Of a stretch of DNA of 64,000 bases, positions 27,492 to 35,392 are shown piece after piece. Where the stretch lies: contig NZ_JAEKJZ010000001.1 in NCBI RefSeq assembly GCF_017309185.1, positions 2,711,573-2,775,572 on the forward strand, written 5' to 3'. This DNA is from Roseibium aggregatum. GTDB taxonomy: Bacteria > Pseudomonadota > Alphaproteobacteria > Rhizobiales > Stappiaceae. The notes beneath the pieces are model-generated. The model saw nothing but the letters and a program-made list of their open reading frames with translations, searched no databases and was not told the origin of the DNA. The position numbers and the translations under genes were made by a program. Each line of letters opens with the position of its first letter. Within the stretch, counting starts at the first letter, position 1.

Positions 27492-27923
27492 TTACGCCAT
27501 CGTTATGTAGCTGCGCATCTGCTCCGCCTCCAGCTCGACCTGCGCGATCTTGAACTTGACCACGTCGCCGATGGAAATGACGCCGGTAAGCTTGCCGTCC
27601 TTGACCACGGGCATATGACGGAACCGCCCCTGGGTCATGCGCGCCATGACCTCGTTGACGCTGTTTTCCTCCACGCAGGTGACGACTTCCTTGGTCATCA
27701 CGTTCGATACGGGAAGGTTCAAAGCCACGGATCCGTCGGTCCCGATCGCGCGGACGATGTCGCGCTCGGAGACAATCCCCTCGATTGCCCGGTCCGCTCC
27801 ACAGACGACCACGGCGCCGATCTTGTGTTTCGCCAGAGTCTTGCAGATTTCACCCAGCGGTGCATCGCGGTCTGCCGTTATCGTTTCATGGCCCTTCCCA
27901 CTCAGGATTGCCGCAACGGTCAT
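27492..27923 (-). CDS. CBS-domain-pair protein
   Basis: A 143-residue stand-alone tandem CBS protein. The first repeat is recognisable by KHKIGAVVVCGADRAIEGIVSERDIVRAI and the second by VNEVMARMTQGRFRHMPVVKDGKLTGVISIGDVV, in part. Such modules bind adenosine nucleotides and sense energy state. There is no effector domain, so it would act on a partner or bind ligand alone. The gene is 54 bases upstream of the TPR methyltransferase on the same strand. Confidence 0.92.
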   Translation of the reverse strand: MTVAAILSGKGHETITADRDAPLGEICKTLAKHKIGAVVVCGADRAIEGIVSERDIVRAIGTDGSVALNLPVSNVMTKEVVTCVEENSVNEVMARMTQGRFRHMPVVKDGKLTGVISIGDVVKFKIAQVELEAEQMRSYITMA

Positions 27924-28021
27924 GTAGTAACCCCTCCCATGGCATCTACTCCCCGAAGTCTCCGGGGGACCGATATCATGACAAAAAATTCGCGCGGCGG
28001 AAACTACGACCTTAAGTCATG

Positions 28022-28807
28022 TTAAATTCGACGCTGCGGCACCGGATCGAAAAACGGAAACAGGGCCAACCCCGCCACGAAACCGCCGATATGCGCCTGC
28101 CAGGCAATCGTCGCCGGTTGGCCGGCAATCGGTCCGCTCATGAGGCCGAAGAACAGGTTCAGCCCGAACCAGACCGCCACGAACACAAGCACCTGACGGT
28201 TGCGGATACAGTCGGCCAGCGGTTGCGCGGGAACGTGGTAGGCCGCCCGGTCGGACCGCCTGAATGCCCCCAGCGGGCCGCCGAGTTCGAAAACGAAGCG
28301 GAGCGCGCCCGCCATCTGGCCCGACACCGCGGCGGAGGCACCGATCATGGGCGCGGATTCCCCCCAGTGGGTCGCCAGATGCGCCGCGGCGCCCCCCACC
28401 GAGCACAGGGCGGAAAACATCAGAAACCGGAACGCCCCGTAGCGCCGCGCCAGCGCACTGCCGAAGATCGCCATCCAAAGCAGGTTGAACACGATATGCA
28501 TAGTGCCGCCGTGGAGCAGACTGTAGGTCACGAATGCCCAGACGCTGGAGGCGAGATCCAGCGGCGCCAGATTGGAAAGCGCCGTGTATTTCGCCGGCCA
28601 GAACGCGAACAGATAGATCGTCCAGTTGCCCCACACCGCAGGAAGAACGAGTTCGCGCAACAGGTGAATGAGGATCATAGCCCCGCCAAGCCAAAGAACC
28701 ACGTTGGGCAGATTGAACATGGGCGGTTCGGACGGTTGGGGAGGCCGTTGCCTTTTGGCAGCCTGCTCCCGCCGGTCACGCTCTTCGTCGAATCTGTAAA
28801 CGTTCAT
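28022..28807 (-). CDS. Rhomboid family intramembrane serine protease
   Basis: A 261-residue membrane protein with about six hydrophobic segments after a charged cytoplasmic N-terminus. The catalytic dyad is the serine in IGASAAVSG and the histidine in QAHIGGFVAGL. The HGGTMHIVFNLLW segment is the conserved HxxxHxxxN-type helix that stabilises the oxyanion. It cleaves transmembrane substrates within the bilayer. The GGAG upstream of the ATG supports the start. No substrate candidate is adjacent. Confidence 0.93.
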   Translation of the reverse strand: MNVYRFDEERDRREQAAKRQRPPQPSEPPMFNLPNVVLWLGGAMILIHLLRELVLPAVWGNWTIYLFAFWPAKYTALSNLAPLDLASSVWAFVTYSLLHGGTMHIVFNLLWMAIFGSALARRYGAFRFLMFSALCSVGGAAAHLATHWGESAPMIGASAAVSGQMAGALRFVFELGGPLGAFRRSDRAAYHVPAQPLADCIRNRQVLVFVAVWFGLNLFFGLMSGPIAGQPATIAWQAHIGGFVAGLALFPFFDPVPQRRI

Positions 28808-28939
28808 GGTTGCTCCGCCTTTCGGTTTCTTTTTCTAGCCAAGATCCGGGACAAAACAATGGCTGCGGACCGCACAACGCTGTTGTCGCGGCAAAACACT
28901 AAATAAAACCTGTATGAAACGCATCCGGGTCCGCGTTGC

Positions 28940-29110
28940 GCAAGAAAACAAGGCGCCGGTCGCTTGAGCGAACCGACGCCTTGCCTTGCCTCCCTTTTCC
29001 GGTCGCGTCCCCACGCTCCCTCAAAGGATCTTGTTCACGATCGGCCGGCGTTTTTCTGGTTCTCGGCCTGGCCCGGCTGACGGTTTTCCTCCCACCCGCC
29101 AGCAAGTGAA
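28940..29110 (-). ncRNA. Candidate minus-strand small RNA ending at an intrinsic terminator
   Basis: On the minus strand a stem closes at 28982/28950 (AAGGCGTCGGTTCGCT pairing with AGCGACCGGCGCCTT, with one mismatch and one bulge) and is followed by GTTTTCTTG. No gene reads into this terminator from the right, because the neighbouring PAS gene is on the plus strand. A short unannotated minus-strand transcript is therefore implied. Its 5' end is unknown and the coordinates are a guess. The shared 23-base word lies inside it. Confidence 0.3.
28998..29020. repeat. 23-base word shared with 32052-32074 (copy A)
   Basis: The word begins TCCGGTCGCGTCCCCAC and ends CTCCC. Copy B at 32052 differs at one position (G here, C there). 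Both copies are intergenic and beside strong hairpins. Confidence 0.7.
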
Positions 29111-29332
29111 CAGATCCTTAACCTGCCAACATACGACGCTCCTCACAAGCTTCAGTTTCCATTAACCCTAACAAACCCGTTTCACGCAGCCGTTTTGGCA
29201 TCCCGATCGTTTGGCACGCCCCCTGCTTTGTCTGAGCCAGACAGACAAACAAGATCCGCTACGTCCCGTTTTGAAACAGAGACTGTCTTGAGACGAAACA
29301 CGCGGACGATTTTGGCAAAGAGGCGAGACCAG

Positions 29333-29977
29333 ATGAAACACGGCGTGACGCAAACTCTTTATTCCTATTGGGACAACCTGCGCGGTGCGCGTCCCGCTCC
29401 GAACCGCAGCGAAGTCGACCCCGGCGAAATTCGCGGTCTTTTGGGCGACACCTTCATCCTGGAAACCAACGGCCCCAAGGACGTACGTTACCGTCTTGCG
29501 GGCACACGGCTCTGTTCCGCCCATTGCCGGGAACTGAAAGGCAGAAATTTCCTCAGGGGATGGAACAGCAAGGACCGAGAAGCCCTGGAAAGCCTGATCG
29601 CTGCGATTACCGAGGATGCCGCCGCGGCTGTGATCGGCATTAACGGCCACACCGAACACGGCCAGATCCTGCAGATGGAAATGCTGCTGTTGCCGCTGAA
29701 CGTTCCCGGAGAAGGCCGTATCCGCATACTCGGGAGTTCCACACCCATGGACAAACCGTACTGGATCGGCCTGCACCCCATCCTGAACCAGTCCATCAGC
29801 AGTCTGCGCCTGATCTGGCCCGACGAGCGGCCTTACTTCGTCGACGGACCGGCCAAGGTCAATCCGCTTGTGCCGCGCTTCACCGTCGAAGGCATGCCCA
29901 TGCAGGCCCAACCGCTGCCGCAAGGAGCGGAACGCAAAGTGGGCCACCTTACGGTCTACGCAGGCGGAAAATCCTGA
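29333..29977 (+). CDS. PAS-domain protein (PAS_5-like)
   Basis: A 214-residue soluble protein matching the alphaproteobacterial single-PAS family. The recognisable features are the N-terminal YSYWDNLRGAR and the D/P-rich SEVDPGEIRGLLGDTFIL, followed by the PAS core (VRYRLAGTRLC, GRNFLRGW). Some relatives influence motility or c-di-GMP signalling. There is no output domain, so it would act through protein contact. ATG 29333 is preceded by GAGGCGAG. It stands alone, followed by a strong hairpin. Confidence 0.75.
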   Translation: MKHGVTQTLYSYWDNLRGARPAPNRSEVDPGEIRGLLGDTFILETNGPKDVRYRLAGTRLCSAHCRELKGRNFLRGWNSKDREALESLIAAITEDAAAAVIGINGHTEHGQILQMEMLLLPLNVPGEGRIRILGSSTPMDKPYWIGLHPILNQSISSLRLIWPDERPYFVDGPAKVNPLVPRFTVEGMPMQAQPLPQGAERKVGHLTVYAGGKS

Positions 29978-30006
29978 GGTCCGGCTCAAACGGGCACATA
30001 AGCCGC

Positions 30007-30044
30007 CCGGTCTCCCGGTCCGCCGCCCAGGGCGGACCGACCGG
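30007..30044 (+). terminator. GC-rich hairpin downstream of the PAS gene
   Basis: GGTCCGCC (30017-30024) and GGCGGACC (30031-30038) form a perfect stem. CCGGTC (30007-30012) and GACCGG (30039-30044) extend it across a 4-base bulge. It lies 30 bases after the PAS stop. No T-tract follows, so factor-independent termination is not certain. Confidence 0.45.
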
Positions 30045-30305
30045 CTTCGGCCCCCGGCCGGCTTGAGGACACCAATCGGGCTTTGAAAAGCCGCGTCAAA
30101 GCGTTTGACCTTTGCGAAAGCATAGCTCTGCAGGCTTTTCCTTGCCCGCTTGACGCCTGAAAGCACAATTTTATGAGCCCGTACCCTAGACCTGCGCCGC
30201 GTGTTGGGTCACTCTTACACATCGTTAACACCGTCTGCATAAAGTACTCTCCGGATGTCTAGAGAATCATTTCTCTCCCGGGGGTAGTGCGGTTGACGCA
30301 CGGAT

Positions 30306-30959
30306 ATGGATAAAGCGGGCATGAGCGCCGGATTGGCTACAGCTACAGAAGGAAGCAAGTCGCTTCAGGTCACCGATCGCCGGCGTCATCAACGGGTTCA
30401 GGTGAACATTCTTGGCCGTTTCATGCTCGAAGATCGCCGCGAATACCCCTGCCAGGTCATAGACATGTCTCCAGGTGGCATGGCCATGATCACCCCCGTT
30501 TCCGGCCGCGTCGGGGAACGGGTCATCGCCTATCTCGATCATTTGTCGCGCGTCGAGGGCCGTATCGCACGGCTGATCGACGGCGGCTTCGCGGTGGAAC
30601 TGCGCAATACGGTTCGCAAACGCGACAAGATCGCCAACGTTCTGACCTGGCTGGCAAACCGGGACGAACTCAACCTTCCGGAAGACCGCCGCCACGAGCG
30701 TTTCGTTCCCAAGAACCCGATGACCAAAATGGTCCTGCCGGACGGTTCGGAGCATGTTTGCCGGATCATCGACGTCTCCTTGTCGGGCGCGGCCATTGCG
30801 ACGGACTTCGTTCCGGAAATGGGCGAGAGCATCACGCTCGGAAAGATGCGCGCCCGGGTCGTCCGCCAGATCGAAGGCGGAATTGCCATCGAGTTCGCCG
30901 CCGTCCAGAACCGCGAGCTTCTCGAACATCACCTGAGCGCCCCCGACTCAGGTTCCTGA
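30306..30959 (+). CDS. Tandem PilZ-domain protein (c-di-GMP receptor)
   Basis: A 217-residue cytosolic protein with two PilZ domains. The first has RRRHQR and DMSPGG, the second RRHER and DVSLSG, each fitting the RxxxR...(D/N)xSxxG c-di-GMP binding pattern. Tandem PilZ proteins in Alphaproteobacteria control motility or polysaccharide output. It stands alone. The other c-di-GMP-related loci in the window are the GGDEF/EAL protein and the Lap adhesion system. Confidence 0.92.
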   Translation: MDKAGMSAGLATATEGSKSLQVTDRRRHQRVQVNILGRFMLEDRREYPCQVIDMSPGGMAMITPVSGRVGERVIAYLDHLSRVEGRIARLIDGGFAVELRNTVRKRDKIANVLTWLANRDELNLPEDRRHERFVPKNPMTKMVLPDGSEHVCRIIDVSLSGAAIATDFVPEMGESITLGKMRARVVRQIEGGIAIEFAAVQNRELLEHHLSAPDSGS

Positions 30960-31385
30960 TCGGTCGATACGGCTTTTTTCGGCCAGCAGGCTTCCACCAC
31001 AGCACGCTCAATCGTCACAATCACACAGATGCGGTGGCGTAACCGGTCGCGGCACCATGCGTGAGCGCATAATTTTCCGGCTTTTTTTTCACGCCTCACA
31101 CACCCTGGAAACGGCGAAATCCATCGGCTCGGGCGCCATGCTTCACTAAAAAAATTTTTTTATCTCAAACCCTCTAAATCAAAAAAAACCTGCCTTTCCA
31201 GGGGCATGCAGAGGATGATTCAAATTTTATGAAAATCTTCCGCTAAGTTTATTCAAACACTATTCAAACTAAACTAAAATGCATCTTAAATTTTCCTCAA
31301 AGTAGATTAGAGTTCTAACTTAAAGTTTTCCGGGAAATAAAAATGAATACGGCATCGTTACGTCAGCCTTGGGGAGGGCGTTACG
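30960..31385. other. AT-rich intergenic region, 426 bases
   Basis: Unlike the rest of the window, 31075-31345 is dominated by A/T runs (T8 near 31083, A7T7 near 31148, A8 near 31181). It is upstream of a secreted protease gene and likely holds its promoter. The phased A-tracts could bend DNA. I see no protein gene; a 71-codon frame starting at 31343 runs into the real gene in another frame. Confidence 0.5.
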
Positions 31386-32000
31386 ATGAACTTACTTGGA
31401 AAATACTTATTCACCACCTTATTAGCCTCGGCAGCCTTCGCCGTCGGCTCAACCGCGCATGCGGGTCCCGGCCGTTTCATGGAAATGGAACGGGCCGCGA
31501 AGGCGCCGATCGGGCATCTGCAATTTTGCAGGGACAATTCCTGGGCCTGCCCGAATGACCGCTACGATCCGGTGGTGGTCCGGCTGAGCGAAACACTTTG
31601 GAACCAGCTCATCGCCGTCAATGCGGAGGTCAATCGACGCATCCGTCCCATGACCGATGACGACCTGTTCGGCAAGCCGGAGCACTGGTCCTATCCGGTC
31701 AACGGTTACGGCGACTGCGAAGAGTATGTCCTCGAAAAGCAACGCGTTCTGATCGAAGCCGGCTGGCCGAGAAGTGCCCTGCTCATCACCGTCGCGAAGG
31801 ACATCGAAAATTCAGGGCATGCCGTTCTGACCGTGCGGACCGATCAGGGAGACATGATCCTCGACAACCAGATCGAGGCGGTGCTGCCCTGGTACTCGAC
31901 ACCGTACCGCTACATCAAACGTCAGTCCGCGAGTTCGACGGTAAAGTGGACGGGCATTTCGGACACCCGCGTCACCACGGTGAGCAGCGTGTCCAGGTAG
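31386..32000 (+). CDS. Bacterial transglutaminase-like cysteine protease (BTLCP), orphan
   Basis: A 204-residue secreted protein with a signal peptide cleaved near AHA. The catalytic triad is Cys111 in GDCEEY, His145 in SGHAVLTV and Asp160 in MILDNQ, with the same His-Asp spacing (15) as the LapG-like protein at 57667. BTLCP proteins include LapG, which releases surface adhesins. This copy has no adhesin or secretion genes beside it, so its substrate is unknown. GGAGGGCG precedes the ATG. It is followed by a structured intergenic element. Confidence 0.88.
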   Translation: MNLLGKYLFTTLLASAAFAVGSTAHAGPGRFMEMERAAKAPIGHLQFCRDNSWACPNDRYDPVVVRLSETLWNQLIAVNAEVNRRIRPMTDDDLFGKPEHWSYPVNGYGDCEEYVLEKQRVLIEAGWPRSALLITVAKDIENSGHAVLTVRTDQGDMILDNQIEAVLPWYSTPYRYIKRQSASSTVKWTGISDTRVTTVSSVSR

Positions 32001-32020
32001 AACGGCTAACTCTTGGGATC

Positions 32021-32139
32021 GGCCCGGCCGGATGCCGGGTCCTTAGGACGATCCGGTCGCGTCCCCACCCTCCCCATCCCTACCACGACCGGATCCAGGG
32101 AACCGGCCCGCTCCCCCAGCAGGCCGGTTCCTGCCTTTT
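32021..32139 (+). ncRNA. Structured element, candidate small RNA or 3' UTR of the BTLCP gene
   Basis: Three hairpins follow in series. The first is GG-CCCGG with CCGGGTCC (32021-32042). The second is GATCCGGTCG (32050-32059) with CGACCGGATC (32086-32095) over a 26-base C-rich loop. The third is GGAACCGGCC (32099-32108) with GGCCGGTTCC (32122-32131) over the loop CGCTCCCCCAGCA, followed by TTTT. The loops carry CCCTCCCC and CTCCCCC, complementary to ribosome-binding purine tracts, as in the CCUCC-loop small RNAs known from Alphaproteobacteria. Whether it is an independent RNA is inference. Confidence 0.4.
32052..32074. repeat. 23-base word shared with 28998-29020 (copy B)
   Basis: It is 22/23 identical to copy A and in the same orientation. 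Here it spans most of the left arm and the start of the C-rich loop of the middle hairpin. Confidence 0.7.
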
Positions 32140-32157
32140 CCGGCGGGAAAGGATGGG

Positions 32158-32685
32158 TCAAACCTCCGTCAAACCAGCCTTGAAGCGACGCCAGTTGCGC
32201 ACATAGCCTTCCGCTGACTTGCGGATCGTCTCCGCGGCATCCTCCGGCAGGCTTCGAACCACCTTGCCGGGTACGCCGACGACCAGGGAATTGTCCGGGA
32301 TCTCCTTGCCTTCGGCGATCAACGCATTGGCGCCAACGATGCAGTTCGAGCCGATCACGGCTCCGTTCAACACGGTCGCCCCCATACCGATCAGCGAGTT
32401 GTCCTTGATGGTGCAGCCATGAAGAATGGCCTTGTGGCCAATGGTGCAGTCGGACCCGATCGTGAGAGGGTAGCCCATATCCGTATGGAACACGCAACCA
32501 TCCTGAACGTTTGACCGCGCGCCCACCGTGATCGGCTCATTGTCGCCACGCAGTATCGCGCCGAACCAGACGCTTGCCGCAGACAAAAGCCGGATATCGC
32601 CGATCAGCGTGGCGTTCGGGGCGACCCAAAAGTCGTTGTCATCGGGAAAGACGGGTGTTCGTCCGTCAAGAGAATAAATCGTCAT
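32158..32685 (-). CDS. Gamma-carbonic anhydrase family protein
   Basis: A 175-residue left-handed beta-helix (hexapeptide repeat) protein. The metal-binding histidines fall in CVFHTD and [11 protein letters not shown], as in the gamma-CA/YrdA group. [12 protein letters not shown] and GVPGKVVR are also typical. Activity as an anhydrase is not proven for many family members; the E. coli relatives are uncharacterised metal-binding trimers. It is the downstream gene of a possible pair with the membrane protein at 32704. Confidence 0.92.
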   Translation of the reverse strand: MTIYSLDGRTPVFPDDNDFWVAPNATLIGDIRLLSAASVWFGAILRGDNEPITVGARSNVQDGCVFHTDMGYPLTIGSDCTIGHKAILHGCTIKDNSLIGMGATVLNGAVIGSNCIVGANALIAEGKEIPDNSLVVGVPGKVVRSLPEDAAETIRKSAEGYVRNWRRFKAGLTEV

Positions 32686-32703
32686 GAAACCTCGTGTCAG
32701 GAA

Positions 32704-33030
32704 TTAGGAAACGCCGACCACGACCAGGACGACGTTCATGACGAGAACGCCGGAGCACATGCTCCACATGCCTGCGATCGTCGAGGACGCCACCAGCCAG
32801 CCGAGCGGCCGCTTTTCAATTCGCCGGCCACGGATGGCATTGCGCATGATGATGAAAGGTCCGGCAAAGAGGCAGACGAAAATATCCGCGAGAAACACCG
32901 GCAGGCTTTCGCTCGCGAAACTGAAGCGCGGAGGATTGCTGGTTACGAGCTGATAAAGACTGCCCAGCACACCGGCCGCCACGAACCCGGCGCACGCGAT
33001 ATATCCCACGAGAAGTAGATCGAAAAACAC
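32704..33030 (-). CDS. Small integral membrane protein, function unknown
   Basis: A 108-residue protein with three or four hydrophobic helices (LLLVGYIACAGFVAAGVLG, LADIFVCLFAGPFIIM, GVLVMNVVLVVVGV) separated by a basic loop, RNAIRGRRIEKRP. The start is GTG 33030. AAGGGG upstream is embedded in a CtrA-type box. It lies 18 bases upstream of the gamma-CA gene on the same strand. I do not recognise a function. Confidence 0.75.
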   Translation of the reverse strand: MFFDLLLVGYIACAGFVAAGVLGSLYQLVTSNPPRFSFASESLPVFLADIFVCLFAGPFIIMRNAIRGRRIEKRPLGWLVASSTIAGMWSMCSGVLVMNVVLVVVGVS

Positions 33031-33035
33031 GATCG

Positions 33036-33050
33036 TTAACCCCTTGTTAA
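33036..33050. promoter_or_regulatory. CtrA-type binding site (TTAA-N7-TTAA), overlapping a ribosome-binding region
   Basis: TTAACCCCTTGTTAA matches the CtrA consensus exactly. It begins only 6 bases upstream of the GTG start of the membrane protein gene and covers its ribosome site. If functional it would more likely repress this gene or serve the opposite strand. It may be a chance match. Confidence 0.4.
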
Positions 33051-33243
33051 CGTTTCACTCCGGAAAGTGATTAAGAAATTCTAAACGGTCAAGTGCAAAG
33101 GCTGTGCCGAACGGGCAAATGGGCAAATACCCTGAAATACCACCGTTTTTGAGGATGCGCGGAAGGTCTCCAGGTGAGACGTGTGTTCCGTTTCGGGACA
33201 GGCTGTCCCGGAATTGCGCAGACGGGGTCAAGGAGTTGTTGCG

Positions 33244-33942
33244 GTGACGCCGATGACGCTTCCCGATCCGAGCGGAACGAAGCCGCGCATTTTCACCTGT
33301 CTCGTTCTGGCAATCTGCGTTCTCGGAGCAGCGCTGATCGCCGCGCGTGTCAGCCACTGGTCCGGCTACTGGAGCATCGGCGCCGCCAACGCCCTTTCAG
33401 CCACATCCGTTGAGGTGTCGGTGGGCAAAGCCGGTTTCCGGCTGCCGGCGGCTTTCATCGCGACGCCCAGCCAGCAGGACCGGGCTCTGTCCCGGGATGG
33501 CCGTTTCCGGACCCTCCGGCTGCTGATGACCTGGCCCGGCCTCACCCCTGACCGCACCAGCTACGGCTTTGCGGGCAAGACGATCCTGGTCGAACTCGAC
33601 AGCGACACGGGAAAGGAAAGTCTCAGAGCCCGGCTCGAACCGTTTTATCGCCGGCTGGCGCGCGGTGGCGAACTGTTGGGGCCTGACGGCCTGAAAATCC
33701 TGACCCTGTCCGCGCGCGGCGCGTCCACCACCGACCTGATTGCCTACGACCCCGACACGCCCGACGGGTTCATTGCCCGCTGCCTGAAAAAGTCTCCCGC
33801 CGAGGAACCGGTGTGCCACCGCGCCGTAACCCTTTCAAAGGGGCTTGAGCTGCGATACCGTTTCGACCAGTCCCTGCTGCCGCATTGGCGCGAGATCGAG
33901 CCCGCACTGGTCGCAAGGATTGAAGGCTTTCGAAAATCGTGA
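33244..33942 (+). CDS. Membrane-anchored protein of unknown function
   Basis: A 232-residue protein with one N-terminal transmembrane segment (IFTCLVLAICVLGAALIAA) and a periplasmic domain of about 190 residues. No known motif is evident. The domain contains two cysteines (IARCLKKSPAEEPVCH) that could form a disulfide. GTG 33244 was chosen because AAGGAG lies 9 bases upstream; ATG 33253 is possible. It converges with the DUF3126 gene. Confidence 0.7.
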   Translation: MTPMTLPDPSGTKPRIFTCLVLAICVLGAALIAARVSHWSGYWSIGAANALSATSVEVSVGKAGFRLPAAFIATPSQQDRALSRDGRFRTLRLLMTWPGLTPDRTSYGFAGKTILVELDSDTGKESLRARLEPFYRRLARGGELLGPDGLKILTLSARGASTTDLIAYDPDTPDGFIARCLKKSPAEEPVCHRAVTLSKGLELRYRFDQSLLPHWREIEPALVARIEGFRKS

Positions 33943-33952
33943 GCGATGACAC

Positions 33953-33978
33953 AAAAAAGCGGCCTCCGAAGAGGCCGC
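33953..33978 (-). terminator. Intrinsic terminator of the DUF3126 gene
   Basis: Read on the minus strand, GCGGCCTC-TTCG-GAGGCCGC is an 8-base perfect stem with a stable tetraloop followed by TTTTTT. It lies 25 bases past the DUF3126 stop codon. Confidence 0.9.
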
Positions 33979-34002
33979 GGGAAATCGCTTGAAGGATGGG
34001 CG

Positions 34003-34218
34003 TCAGACGTCTTCCAGATCGATTTCCAGAATGGCCATCTGGAAATTCCAGCTCAGATCCTCATCTTCGTCATCGCGGAAGATGACGCCGATAAATTCGT
34101 CGCCGATATAGACCTCGGCGGAGTCGTCCTTGCGCGGACGCGCCTTGACCTGAAGGCTCGGCAATTCAAATTTCGAACGCAGATAAGCTTCGATCTTTCG
34201 GATTTCATCGGGTTTCAC
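34003..34218 (-). CDS. DUF3126 family protein
   Basis: A 71-residue acidic protein matching the alphaproteobacterial DUF3126 pattern (IRKIEAYLRSKF, then DEFIGVIFRDDEDEDLSWNFQMAIL, in part). Its function is unknown. GGAG precedes the start. The gene ends in a strong intrinsic terminator. It follows cysE on the same strand with 135 bases between. Confidence 0.88.
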   Translation of the reverse strand: MKPDEIRKIEAYLRSKFELPSLQVKARPRKDDSAEVYIGDEFIGVIFRDDEDEDLSWNFQMAILEIDLEDV

Positions 34219-34353
34219 GGCGCTCTCCTTGTGATTGCCTTATCTCAATCGTCCCGGCGCGGACCCTACAAGACCATGGCGAAATGCCAAGGAATTTCCG
34301 TCGGCTTTCCCCGTCTTCCTCAAATCACTTTTAACGCATGCGCTGGCTGTAAA

Positions 34354-35190
34354 TCACTCGGAATGCGCGGCTTCTTCGCTCAAGAGCTGATTCATGCTGC
34401 GCGCAGGTTCCGCGCAACCGGCCTTGCCGACGATCTTGGCCGGCACGCCCGCGACGGTCGAATTCGCGGGAACATCCTTGAGAACCACGGAACCGGCCGC
34501 GATCCGGGAACAATGACCGATTTCCAGATTTCCAAGGATCTTCGCACCGGCGCCGATAAGCACGCCATGGCGGACTTTCGGATGACGGTCGCCACTTTCC
34601 TTGCCCGTCCCCCCGAGCGTCACGCCCTGGAGGATGGAGACATCGTCGTCAATCGTTGCCGTGGCCCCGACGACGATGCCGGTGCCGTGGTCGATGAAGA
34701 TACCCCGTCCCACCGGCACGGCCGGATGAATGTCGATCTGGAAGACTTCCGACGCACGGCTTTGCAGGTAAAGCGCGAAATCCTTGCGGCCCTTGCGCCA
34801 AAGCCAATTGGCGAGCCTGTGCGTCTGCAGTCCGTGAAAACCCTTGAAGTAGAGAACCGGCTCCAGGTAGCGGAAGCAGATCGGATCGCGATCGTGAACG
34901 GCGACAATGTCGACACGGAAAATCTTGCCAAGCTCCGGCTCGTCGGCCAGCGCTTCCAGATAGGTCTGGCGGATAAGCGACGCGGAGACGACATCGCGGC
35001 CCAGACGGTCGCCAAGCCGGTGCAGCACAGCCTCTTCCAGCGTTTCGTGATTGAGGACCGTCTCGTAAACGAAGGACGACAGGGCGGGTTCGGCGGCAAC
35101 CATGTCCTGCGCTTCGTCCCGAACCCGCTGCCAGACCGGATCGTGGGTCGGCACGTGCTTCAAGCCGGTCGTTGCGATCGGTGTCGACAT
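34354..35190 (-). CDS. cysE: Serine O-acetyltransferase
   Basis: A 278-residue enzyme acetylating L-serine for cysteine synthesis. The N-terminal helical domain (DPVWQRVRDEAQDM, LEEAVLHRLGDRLG) is followed by the hexapeptide-repeat beta-helix, with the catalytic-site region DIHPAVPVGRGIFIDHGTGIV. The C-terminal region ends in a flexible tail. ATG 35190 was chosen because AAGGAGAGAG lies just upstream. Confidence 0.96.
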   Translation of the reverse strand: MSTPIATTGLKHVPTHDPVWQRVRDEAQDMVAAEPALSSFVYETVLNHETLEEAVLHRLGDRLGRDVVSASLIRQTYLEALADEPELGKIFRVDIVAVHDRDPICFRYLEPVLYFKGFHGLQTHRLANWLWRKGRKDFALYLQSRASEVFQIDIHPAVPVGRGIFIDHGTGIVVGATATIDDDVSILQGVTLGGTGKESGDRHPKVRHGVLIGAGAKILGNLEIGHCSRIAAGSVVLKDVPANSTVAGVPAKIVGKAGCAEPARSMNQLLSEEAAHSE

Positions 35191-35392
35191 GGCCTCTCTC
35201 CTTTTCAATCCGTCAAACTGAGCCCCTAAAATAGGACTGTCGTCTGCTATTCCCAAATCAAACTTCCTGATATCAGATATGCACCATCTTTATGAACCGA
35301 GACTTTCCGGGGCATTCCGGTTTGTTTTGGCGGCCTTCACAATATGGAAAGCCTAGTAGCAGGCCAGGCGAACCGAGGAGCAACCGGCACAG

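Larger units (their letters stand above)
28808..29332. other. Intergenic region, 525 bases, between rhomboid and the PAS gene
   Basis: A long divergent gap with no supported protein gene. It holds a terminator-like hairpin oriented to the minus strand (28950-28982), a 23-base word shared with 32052-32074, several CCTCCC words, and AT-rich TTAAC-containing sequence at 29115-29175. A 68-codon arginine-rich frame (28899-29105, minus) has only a TTG start and no ribosome site. Confidence 0.5.

Noticed and set aside
28899..29105. A 68-codon minus-strand small protein
   Set aside because: It has only a TTG start, no ribosome site, arginine-rich composition, and contains a terminator-like hairpin. 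A noncoding reading is simpler.
30007..30065. The hairpin cluster after the PAS gene as a mobile REP-type element
   Set aside because: I see no second copy in the window, so a transcript-end structure is the simpler explanation.
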